This document shows positions 54,267 through 64,000 of a DNA stretch of 64,000 bases, in pieces (the stretch's first letter is position 1; each line of letters begins with the position of its first letter). The notes beneath the pieces were generated by a model. It was given only the letters and a program-made list of their open reading frames with translations, ran no database searches and had not been told where the DNA came from. Location of the stretch: positions 1 through 64,000 of the forward strand of contig NZ_JACXBP010000010.1 in assembly GCF_014773485.1 (NCBI RefSeq), in the 5' to 3' direction. Made by a program: the position numbers and the translations under genes. This DNA is from Erwinia aphidicola. Lineage in GTDB: Bacteria; Pseudomonadota; Gammaproteobacteria; Enterobacterales; Enterobacteriaceae.

Positions 54267-55076
54267 CTACAGTACGAACTTCTCAATCGCGTGGGCCACG
54301 CCATCTTCAAAGTTAGGCCGGGTGACAAACTGCGCCATCGCCTTCACTTTCTCAATGCCGTTGCCCATCGCCACGCCGGTGCCGGCATATTCCAGCATCG
54401 CCAGGTCATTCTCCTGGTCGCCGATGGCCATCACCTCTTCACGCTTCAGCCCCAGCAGCTCCGCCAGCGCTTTAACGCCCGACCCTTTATTGACGCTTTT
54501 ATCAAGGATTTCGAGGTAGTAAGGCGAGCTTTTCATGATGGTGTAGCGATCGTACGCTTCCTGCGGGATCTTCTTAATCGCCGCATCCAGCAGTTCTGGC
54601 GGGTCGATCATCATCACTTTCGGGAAGCTCAGGCTGCGGTCCATTTCAGCGACGTCGCGCTGGCGCAGCGGGATTCCGGTCAGCCACGCCTCATGAACGG
54701 TATACTCGCTGATATCCTTATTTGGCGTGAACAGCTCGGTTTTGGTCAGCGCCTGGAAATGCACGCCCAGCTCGCGCGCCAGCTTTTCGAAGTAGAGATA
54801 ATCATCGAAATGCAGCGCCACTTCCGCCACGCATTCACCGCTTTCCGCCTTTTGAACCAGTGCGCCGTTGTTGGTGATGCAGTACTGCCCGGGCTGCTGT
54901 AAATCCAGCTCCGTCAGGTAATTCTGCACGCCAACAAACGGGCGCCCGGTCGCCAGGACAATCGCCACGCCGTTATCGCGCGCCGCCTGAATGGCCTGCT
55001 TCACGCCAGGGGTGATCTGGTGCTGTGGATTCAGTAACGTGCCGTCCATATCAATCGCAATCAGTTTTATCGCCAT
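54267..55076 (-). CDS. yidA: HAD-family sugar phosphatase YidA
   Basis: A 269-residue Cof-type HAD phosphatase. Motif I is AIDMDGTLLN (catalytic Asp 8 and 10), motif II ATGRP, motif III Lys in KGSGVKALAELLG, motif IV AIGDQENDLAML. E. coli YidA hydrolyses sugar phosphates such as erythrose-4-phosphate. The ATG at 55076 is preferred over 55094. It follows the MFS gene by 91 bases on the same strand and lies near gyrB as in E. coli. Confidence 0.93.
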   Translation of the reverse strand: MAIKLIAIDMDGTLLNPQHQITPGVKQAIQAARDNGVAIVLATGRPFVGVQNYLTELDLQQPGQYCITNNGALVQKAESGECVAEVALHFDDYLYFEKLARELGVHFQALTKTELFTPNKDISEYTVHEAWLTGIPLRQRDVAEMDRSLSFPKVMMIDPPELLDAAIKKIPQEAYDRYTIMKSSPYYLEILDKSVNKGSGVKALAELLGLKREEVMAIGDQENDLAMLEYAGTGVAMGNGIEKVKAMAQFVTRPNFEDGVAHAIEKFVL

Positions 55077-55167
55077 ACCATCCTCGTTAGCCAACAGTTT
55101 GTTCCCATGCTAGCGCGATTCAGCTAATGATCACCAGCCTGATTACGCGCTGAACGGCACGCATCCA

Positions 55168-56472
55168 TCAGCGCTGCGCTGCCAGCGGTTTATTAACAAA
55201 GAAACCGTAGCTGATCGCACCCAGCATCAGCAGCCCGGCCCCGAGCAGGAACACGTTGGTGAATTTTCCGGTCATATCCAGAATCACCCCGGTGACAATC
55301 GGTGCCATTGCGGCGCCAAGGAAGCCGCCAAAGTTCTGAATCGCCCCGAGTGACGCCACCTGATCCTTCGGCGCGATGTCGGTCGCCAGCGTCCAGATAG
55401 CCCCCTGTGGCATCTGCGAGCAGAAGTAGCCCAGCGACAGCAGGGTAATCGCCAGCGGGGTACTGTCGACGAACGGGATCGGGGCGACAAAGCAGGCTGC
55501 CAGCGCCGCACCCGCAACGATGGGGATCTTACGCGCGTGGATGGCTTTCATGCCGCCTCGCACCAGCTTATCGGACAGCATTCCGCCCACCAGCACGCCG
55601 AGGATCCCGGCAAAGAAGGGAATCGAGGCAATCCAGCCGGTCTGCTTCAGGCTGAAGCCGAGCGATTTTTCCAGATAGCTTGGCAGCCAGGTGAGATACA
55701 CCCAGATGGTAAACATGATGGAGAAGTTACCGATCACCATAAACCACGTGGTGCGGTGCTTAAACAGCGCGCCCCAGCTGGTTTTAACCACTTTTTCCCC
55801 GGCGGCCGTGACGCTGCGGTGCCCGGCATGGATCAGCGCATCTTCACGCGCATCCGGATCGCGGTAAAACTTCCACCACGCCAGCAGCAGTGGGAGCCCC
55901 ATCAGGCCGATTGCCATAAACATCCCGCGCCAGCCAAAGCTCAGCAGCAGCACGGTCAGGATTGGCGGGGCGATGGCGTTCGCGATCTGCGAACCGGTAT
56001 TGATGATTGAGGTTGGCAGGCCGCGCTCTTTGTCGCCAAACCAGCGGTGGGTGATTTTAATGCCGGAGGTAAAGAACGGCGATTCGGAAATCCCCAGCAG
56101 CATACGCAGGCCATAAAACACCGAGTAGCTGTTGACAAAAGCGGCGAGGAAAGTGAAGCCGGACCACAGCCCCAGCGCCCAGGAGAACATGCGTTTCGGG
56201 CCGAACTTATCCACCAGCCAGCCCGCCGGCAGGTTGGCCAGCGCATACGGCCAGAGGAAGGCCGACAGCAGCAGCCCCATTTCGGTCTGCGAGAAGCCAA
56301 ACTCGGCGGCAATGGTGGTGTTGGCGATGCTGAGGTTGGCGCGATCCAGATAGTTAACCACCGCTGCCAGCAGCAGAATAAGGATAATGCCCCAGCGCAG
56401 GCGAGAGATCTGCGGCGGGTTGGCGGCCAGCGGCTGCACGGAGGAGGTTGCGGCTACAGAGGTCTCTTTCAT
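55168..56472 (-). CDS. MFS sugar-acid transporter (ACS family)
   Basis: A 434-residue major facilitator with 12 helices. The ACS-family signature VVNYLDRANLSIANTTIAAEFG is in helix 1, WLVDKFGPKRMF in loop 2-3, and GGMLSDKLVRGGM in loop 8-9. Relatives carry galactonate, glucarate and similar hexonates. It overlaps the YhcH-like gene by 4 bases and so belongs to the kinase/aldolase operon, as the uptake step. It takes the place of dgoT in the E. coli gene order but is a distinct subfamily. Substrate unknown. Confidence 0.8.
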   Translation of the reverse strand: MKETSVAATSSVQPLAANPPQISRLRWGIILILLLAAVVNYLDRANLSIANTTIAAEFGFSQTEMGLLLSAFLWPYALANLPAGWLVDKFGPKRMFSWALGLWSGFTFLAAFVNSYSVFYGLRMLLGISESPFFTSGIKITHRWFGDKERGLPTSIINTGSQIANAIAPPILTVLLLSFGWRGMFMAIGLMGLPLLLAWWKFYRDPDAREDALIHAGHRSVTAAGEKVVKTSWGALFKHRTTWFMVIGNFSIMFTIWVYLTWLPSYLEKSLGFSLKQTGWIASIPFFAGILGVLVGGMLSDKLVRGGMKAIHARKIPIVAGAALAACFVAPIPFVDSTPLAITLLSLGYFCSQMPQGAIWTLATDIAPKDQVASLGAIQNFGGFLGAAMAPIVTGVILDMTGKFTNVFLLGAGLLMLGAISYGFFVNKPLAAQR

Positions 56473-56960
56473 GATGATGTCTCGTCAGTAAACAGGCTCA
56501 GGTGAATTTTGATTACCGCTTTGCGGATGCGGGAAACACCGTGGGTCTGGCAACAGGGGCGATGAACATCATGGGGAAACAGCACCACAAAGGTATCCGC
56601 TTCCAGCGCAATCATCGATTCATTGTGGGTCTGATGGTAGAACACGATATCGCGCTGTTCGGCGTCGTCTTCGACGACCACATGGCTTGGGTGCGCGCGC
56701 GCCACGCCGATGCTCTCTTCACCGGACAGCAGATACTGAATATCAACATAGTTAAAATGTGACTCGGCGCGGCGGGCGCTGGCCGGTTCGGTTGCCATGG
56801 TCTGATAGAGGCAGAACATCTTATTATCCGGCAGGATGTCGAATTTTCCCGGTTCCAGCGCGGCAAAATCCGTGGCGGCAATCCATTCCAAAGCCTGGTT
56901 AATCACCGGGTGCAGGGTATGACGTTCCCTCGCCCAGTCGTTGCGATCGCAAAAAATCAT
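56469..56960 (-). CDS. YhcH/YjgK/YiaL family protein
   Basis: A 163-residue DUF386 cupin-like protein. Metal-binding candidates are in ESHFNYVDIQYLLSGEE, DIVFYHQ and FPHDVHRPCCQ (His pair, about 130-135). Family members (YhcH, YiaL) occur in sialic-acid and other sugar-acid operons and are proposed anomerases or sugar-binding epimerases. Its coupling with the MFS gene and closeness to the aldolase gene fits such a role. The reaction here is not known. Confidence 0.8.
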   Translation of the reverse strand: MIFCDRNDWARERHTLHPVINQALEWIAATDFAALEPGKFDILPDNKMFCLYQTMATEPASARRAESHFNYVDIQYLLSGEESIGVARAHPSHVVVEDDAEQRDIVFYHQTHNESMIALEADTFVVLFPHDVHRPCCQTHGVSRIRKAVIKIHLSLFTDETSS

Positions 56961-57041
56961 GGTCGTTGTCCCGTATTGTTATTTGTTTGGCGGGTGTGGG
57001 TACAGCGGGCAGCCCCTGGTAGCGCTGCCCGGCGCGAACAG

Positions 57042-57965
57042 CTAGCCCGCGATTTTCTTCTGCCACAGCGTGGTGCCCTGCTGGATTTGATCCAGCAGCA
57101 CGCCGAGGCCCCAGAATTTTTCCAGCACGTTATCTTTGTTCACGCGGCAGAACTCGCTGCTGAAAGTGCCCAGATGCTGATGATAAATTTTGGCATTTTT
57201 CGGGTAGCCCAGCGTCTCCGTGACCGCGGACAGCGACAGGAACAGCGACAGCTCCTGGGCTTTTTCCGGCTGCTCTGCCCCGTGGTGATACAGCCAGTGA
57301 TATAGCTCCGGGTGGAAGTTGGTAAACACACCGCTAAAGCCTTTCGAGCCTGCCTGGATAGCGGGCCAGGCGATCGCCGCGTTGGCGTTGATGATATTGA
57401 ACGGCGTGCCCTCTGCCAGCTTCACGCGGCGCTGCACGGTCGGCAGGTCGCAGCTGACATCTTTCAGCACCACGAAGCGGCCGCTGTTGGCGCAGAAGCT
57501 GAACTCTTCGTCGCTCAGCAGGCGGCGATACGGGGCCGGGCACTCGTAAAGGCCAAGCGGCATGCTGGCTGGCAGGGCTTCCAGCAGCGCGTTCAGCGTG
57601 GAGAAGAATACCTCGCTGCCCTCGTTTTTCGGGTCAAGATGGTTGGTCACCAGCACCAGCGCATCGATGCCGGTGGCGGCCATCGCGTTCAGCTCTTCGA
57701 TCTGCGCGTCAAGCGCATCGCTGATATGGCCGGAGGCAATCACCGGTACGCGGCCCTGCACTTTGCCGACCACAAATTCCGCAAGGGATACGCGCTCCTG
57801 CAGCGACAGGAACTGCATTTCGCTCGACTGGCAGACGGCAAACAGCGCATCAACGCCCTGCGTCAGATACCAGTCAATTAAACGTTCGAGGCCCGGATAG
57901 TCGATCTGGTTATCAGGGGTAAACGGCGTCAACATCACCGGGACAATACCTTCAATCTTCTTCAT
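57042..57965 (-). CDS. DapA/NanA-superfamily class I aldolase
   Basis: A 307-residue (beta/alpha)8 aldolase or synthase. The catalytic Tyr is Y140 (LGLYECPAPY) and the Schiff-base Lys K168 (FVVLKDVS). In place of the usual G-T/G-T/S-G-E motif it has CQSSEM at 45-50, so the carboxylate pocket is altered and it is neither DapA nor a standard NanA. It likely cleaves a 2-keto-3-deoxy or similar sugar acid to pyruvate and an aldehyde. CAGGAGAAC precedes the ATG at 57965. The kinase fusion is encoded 43 bases upstream. Confidence 0.78.
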   Translation of the reverse strand: MKKIEGIVPVMLTPFTPDNQIDYPGLERLIDWYLTQGVDALFAVCQSSEMQFLSLQERVSLAEFVVGKVQGRVPVIASGHISDALDAQIEELNAMAATGIDALVLVTNHLDPKNEGSEVFFSTLNALLEALPASMPLGLYECPAPYRRLLSDEEFSFCANSGRFVVLKDVSCDLPTVQRRVKLAEGTPFNIINANAAIAWPAIQAGSKGFSGVFTNFHPELYHWLYHHGAEQPEKAQELSLFLSLSAVTETLGYPKNAKIYHQHLGTFSSEFCRVNKDNVLEKFWGLGVLLDQIQQGTTLWQKKIAG

Positions 57966-58008
57966 CTTGTTCTCCTGATGGCAGCGTACTGCCTGAAAAT
58001 AGGGCGGT

Positions 58009-59214
58009 TCAGCGCTGCGCCAGTCGCGCAACCACCTGGGGGTGATCGGGCATATTGCTGGCCCCTTCACGCTCCACCGCCAGTGAAGCAAACGCCGCGG
58101 CGTAAGTGGCCGCCTGCGCAATGGTCTGTCCGCTTGCCAGCGCGGCGGCGAAGGCGCCGTTAAAGGCATCGCCCGCGCCAGTGGTATCAACGCTGAGCGC
58201 CGGAAATGCCGGAATATGCTGGAACTGCCCGTTATCGAGGATCAGCGCGCCGCGCGAGCTCATAGTGATAATCACCCGCTTCGCGCCCTGGCGCACGATG
58301 GCCTGCGCCGCTTCTCTGGCGCTCTCCAGATCCGTCACCTCAACCCCCGAGAGCAGCGATGCCTCAGTTTCATTAGGGGTGATCACGTCGACATACTGCA
58401 GGCATTTGAGTACATCGTCCGAGAACGGCGCCGGATTCATAATCACCCGCACGCCCAGCGTATTGGCCAGCTTCATGGCGTTGAGCGTGGCGGAGAAGTT
58501 GTTCTCCAGCTGTAGCAGCAATACGTCAGCGCCGGACAGCTCGTGCGTCATCTCCGCCACTTCGGCATCGGTGAGCGTCTGATTGGCGCCGGAGTAGATG
58601 GCGATCATGTTTTCGCCATCCTGCTGCGACACATAGATAATCGCATTGCCGGTCGGCTCGCTTTCACTCTGATAGAGCTTGAAGGAGTGAATATCCGATG
58701 CCGAAAGGTGATCGAAAGCAAACTGGCTGAACTGGTCTTTACCCACTTTAGAGACAAAGTGCACCCGCGCCCCGGTACGGCTGGCGGCCATCGCCTGATT
58801 GGCCCCTTTGCCACCCGGACCCAGCGTACTGCCAAGCGCCAGCAGCGATTCTCCGCCTCTGGGAAAGCGCGCGACCTTCGCCACGATATCGACGTTAAAC
58901 GAGCCGAGAATACACACCCGCCCCTGGGTTTTACGCTTGCCGCGCTGCCCGTTCAGGCGCTGGCTTTCCAGCCGCTGCAGCAGCACTTCAAAGTTGCCGC
59001 CGGTCTCAGAAATCAACCTGGCCTGCAGATTGCGGCGTAACACCATCGCCCCGCCGTGGCAGCGCTGAATCAATCCCAGCCCCGCCAGCGCGGCCAGATC
59101 GCTGCGAATCGTCTCTTTCGATACGGCAAAGGTCCCGGCGAGCCAGGCGACGCTCAGCGTTTCATGACGATCGAGATACTCAAGAATGTGGTTACGCCGC
59201 TGTTCCAGATACAT
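58009..59214 (-). CDS. HTH (DeoR-type) - PfkB carbohydrate kinase fusion
   Basis: A 401-residue fusion. Residues 1-60 are a DeoR-type winged helix (MYLEQRRNHILEYLDRHE, VSKETIRSDLAALAGLGLIQRCHGG). After a linker with a basic stretch (about 85-95), a full PfkB/ribokinase domain runs from about 98 (VCILGSFNVDIVAKV) with GGKGANQAMA and the catalytic DTTGAGDAFNGAFAA. It could both phosphorylate the pathway sugar and regulate the operon it heads. The ATG at 59214 is spaced properly from AGAGG; a GTG at 59220 is too close. The sugar is unknown. Confidence 0.85.
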   Translation of the reverse strand: MYLEQRRNHILEYLDRHETLSVAWLAGTFAVSKETIRSDLAALAGLGLIQRCHGGAMVLRRNLQARLISETGGNFEVLLQRLESQRLNGQRGKRKTQGRVCILGSFNVDIVAKVARFPRGGESLLALGSTLGPGGKGANQAMAASRTGARVHFVSKVGKDQFSQFAFDHLSASDIHSFKLYQSESEPTGNAIIYVSQQDGENMIAIYSGANQTLTDAEVAEMTHELSGADVLLLQLENNFSATLNAMKLANTLGVRVIMNPAPFSDDVLKCLQYVDVITPNETEASLLSGVEVTDLESAREAAQAIVRQGAKRVIITMSSRGALILDNGQFQHIPAFPALSVDTTGAGDAFNGAFAAALASGQTIAQAATYAAAFASLAVEREGASNMPDHPQVVARLAQR

Positions 59215-59385
59215 AGTCACCTCTTTGTCATTAAGAGACTAAGGGAGCACGAAACGTTTAAAAGTGATAGCGGTCATAGCGCGCGGGGAAAAACGGAAGC
59301 AAACGGAAGGGAAACCAAAGGGTGAAATGGTAGCGCTATCCGAGAGCGGAGACGATGTCACTCCCGGACAGGCAGCTTAGTGACA

Positions 59386-60504
59386 TTAATAATGGCTAAA
59401 ACGATTACTTTCCTGGGTCATTAACTTCACCAGCTTTGGATGAACAAATAACTTCTCCTTTCCTGCACTGATTTCGCTTAACACACCAATATCACACAAC
59501 TGTTTCAGATAACTTGAGGCCGTCTGGCGTCCAGCGATCTCTTTTTCAACCAGATTACTGATGCGGCAGTAAGGCTGCTCAAAGATAATCTGCACCAATT
59601 CATGGCTGTAGACTTTCGGTAACTGCTGACGGACATAGTCGGTCGTATGCTCGATCAGCGATCTGGCTGCCGCAATTTTTTGCGTCGTCCAAATTGCTGT
59701 TAATTCGACTGCTTTCAGCATATACAGGATCCATGGCTGCCAGTCACCCTGCTGAGTAACGCCAGTCAGCAGGCGATAATAATCCTGCTTATTACGGACG
59801 ATGTAGTGGCTAAGGTAAAGAATCGGTAAGCTCAACAGCCCCTGCTCGATCAGGTACAGGATATTGATGATACGCCCGGTACGGCCATTGCCATCTCCAA
59901 AGGGATGGATCGCCTCAAACTGATAGTGCGCCGCCGCCATTTTAATCAAGGGGTCAATATCGTCTTCCTGATGCAAAAAGGTTTCCCAGTTTGCCAGTAA
60001 CGCGCGGATGATTTGCTCACCTTCGGGCGGCGTATAGATAATTTCCTGAGTAGCAGAATTGCGCAGCATCGTTCCCGGGACTTTTCGTATATCCATCTGC
60101 ACCGACTTGATAGTGCTACAGACCTGAACCATGGTACTGATACAGAGAGGCCGGTGCTTTAATTCAATGAACCCTTGGTAGAGAGCGGTGCGGTAACGAA
60201 GCGCCTCTTTCGTAGCAGCATCTGCCCGCGCATCTTCTTCGGCAAACTGAAACAGCTTGTCCGATGTTGTGACAATATTCTCTATCTCCGAGCTGTCTTT
60301 GGCTTCCAGCAGCGGCAGCAAATTAATCAGCAGTCCCTGATTAGGCAAAAGCTCACCAGCCTGCTTCAGCTCAGCCAAAGCAGCACGCGCCCGAATACAG
60401 GCTTTAAGGATCACCCTGTTTTCTAACACTTCACCATCAGGCGGCAGAAGGGGAAGTTGGTTAAAAGGCCGGTCGGCTTGCCAGATCATGTTTAAATTAT
60501 CCAT
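59386..60504 (-). CDS. Fic-family protein adenylyltransferase
   Basis: A 372-residue Fic protein. The catalytic motif HPFGDGNGRTGR is at 200-211 with His 200. The N-terminal inhibitory motif SSEIEN (71-76) fits (S/T)xxxE(G/N), so it is a class II, self-inhibited enzyme. A winged-helix-like C-terminal region (about 310-360) follows. It would AMPylate an unknown target. Start is uncertain: ATG 60504 directly abuts a 70-bp tandem repeat; an upstream ATG at 60546 lies inside the repeat; neither has a Shine-Dalgarno. The DNA is AT-rich compared with gyrB. Confidence 0.82.
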   Translation of the reverse strand: MDNLNMIWQADRPFNQLPLLPPDGEVLENRVILKACIRARAALAELKQAGELLPNQGLLINLLPLLEAKDSSEIENIVTTSDKLFQFAEEDARADAATKEALRYRTALYQGFIELKHRPLCISTMVQVCSTIKSVQMDIRKVPGTMLRNSATQEIIYTPPEGEQIIRALLANWETFLHQEDDIDPLIKMAAAHYQFEAIHPFGDGNGRTGRIINILYLIEQGLLSLPILYLSHYIVRNKQDYYRLLTGVTQQGDWQPWILYMLKAVELTAIWTTQKIAAARSLIEHTTDYVRQQLPKVYSHELVQIIFEQPYCRISNLVEKEIAGRQTASSYLKQLCDIGVLSEISAGKEKLFVHPKLVKLMTQESNRFSHY

Positions 60505-60656
60505 TTTTTTCGACACGTGTTGAGTATATGTCGCTGCGCTTAACATGAAAACTGAACGTGTCGAAATTCTTCTGTTTTTTCGACACGTTTATGCGATATG
60601 TCGATGCGCTTAACATGAAGAGCAAACGTGTCGAAATTATCCTCTTTTTTCGACAT
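60505..60656. repeat. 70-bp tandem repeat with inverted CGACACGT elements upstream of fic
   Basis: Two full units (60505-60574 and 60575-60644) and a partial third (from 60645), each beginning TTTTTTCGACACG. Each unit has TTTCGACACG near its start and CGTGTCGAAA near position 52, an inverted pair, plus the shared ATGTCG and GCGCTTAACATGAA segments. The array occupies the whole space in front of the fic gene and probably contains its promoter. It may be a multi-site operator. Confidence 0.85.
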
Positions 60657-60683
60657 GAGAAAAATAACAGGCAGAGTGCAGAC

Positions 60684-60712
60684 GAAAAAAAAGCAGACCC
60701 GAAAGTCTGCTG
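60684..60712 (-). terminator. gyrB terminator
   Basis: AGCAGAC / GTCTGCT stem with a CCGAAA-type loop and an A run at left, giving a T run on the minus strand, about 70 bases after gyrB. Confidence 0.85.
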
Positions 60713-60733
60713 TTTGCTGCGAGGTGACCGAAT

Positions 60734-60766
60734 GCGGGGCGACCGGAAAAGAAGGTCGCCCCCTAC
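60734..60766. repeat. Dispersed palindromic repeat, copy 4 (after gyrB)
   Basis: GCGGGGCGACC / GGTCGCCCC with an AAAAG-rich loop and a CTAC tail. It is nearly the reverse complement of copy 2 at 8961 and shares loop and tail with copy 1. It is located between the gyrB stop and its terminator. Confidence 0.75.
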
Positions 60767-60781
60767 GACGGGCCTGTTCTG

Positions 60782-64000
<3,219 letters not shown>

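Noticed and set aside
55168..56472. dgoT, the D-galactonate transporter
   Set aside because: The position fits, but the sequence belongs to a different ACS-family branch and no dgoK, dgoA or dgoD is present, so a galactonate assignment is not supported.
60505..60656. The 70-bp repeats as a CRISPR array
   Set aside because: Units are directly abutting with similarity across the whole 70 bases; there are no unique spacers and no cas genes.

Overview
The window is a gene-dense, moderately GC-rich stretch of enterobacterial chromosome. Most proteins match E. coli families at near-identical length (GlyQ 303 aa, GlyS 689 aa, MtlD 382 aa, WecH 331 aa, GyrB 802 aa). Local gene pairs are conserved (glyQS/wecH, yiaG/yiaF, mtlADR-yibL, selAB, yidQ/ibpA, gyrB-recF), but blocks that are apart in E. 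coli are joined here. A single ibpA without ibpB and a 2-ketogluconate cluster point to Erwiniaceae (Erwinia, Pantoea or Mixta type). That placement is inference from gene content, not a phylogeny.

Layout. 0-5 kb: a fimbrial tip-adhesin gene, an isochorismatase-like hydrolase with a GlxA/AraC regulator, and a D-arabinitol dehydrogenase overlapping a SemiSWEET gene. 5-16.3 kb: core genes wecH, glyQS, a zinc alcohol dehydrogenase, yiaG, yiaF and the mannitol operon mtlADR-yibL with four CRP sites. 16.3-21.5 kb: an AT-rich accessory island with a LuxR-type regulator, a lipoprotein, a coiled-coil FKBP isomerase, a PapI/FaeA-like regulator and a ToxR-like/FidL-like pair. 21.5-28.7 kb: a sugar ABC transporter, sodA, and a class III aminotransferase divergent from a DeoR-type regulator across a repeat-type operator. 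28.7-30.6 kb: an ATPase plus HNH nuclease pair that looks like a Septu (PtuAB) anti-phage system, in the same direction as fdhD and right behind it.

30.6-41 kb holds an almost complete formate dehydrogenase/selenocysteine unit: fdhD, then fdoG (with an in-frame TGA read as selenocysteine and a SECIS hairpin), fdoH, fdoI, fdhE, a yibF-type GST, selA and selB, nearly all overlapping or within a few bases. The enzyme, its maturation factors and the Sec insertion machinery (except selC and selD) may therefore be co-expressed. 41-49 kb: tag, yiaD, two LacI-type regulators and the kguE-kguK-kguT-ghrB 2-ketogluconate operon behind a perfect LacI-type operator. 49-55 kb: a secreted DUF4432 protein, avtA, ibpA with a sigma-32 promoter and ROSE-type RNA thermometer, yidQ, yidR, yidA. 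55-59.2 kb: a sugar-acid type operon (HTH-PfkB fusion kinase, DapA-like aldolase, YhcH-like protein, MFS transporter) at the position of the E. coli dgo locus. 59.4-64 kb: a Fic AMP-transferase gene preceded by 70-bp tandem repeats, then gyrB and the 3' part of recF.

The best candidates for a second look are the PtuAB-like pair, the HTH-kinase/aldolase operon of unknown substrate, the 70-bp repeats in front of fic, the LuxR/lipoprotein/FKBP cluster and a dispersed palindromic repeat family. No tRNA, rRNA, IS element, prophage or CRISPR array was seen.
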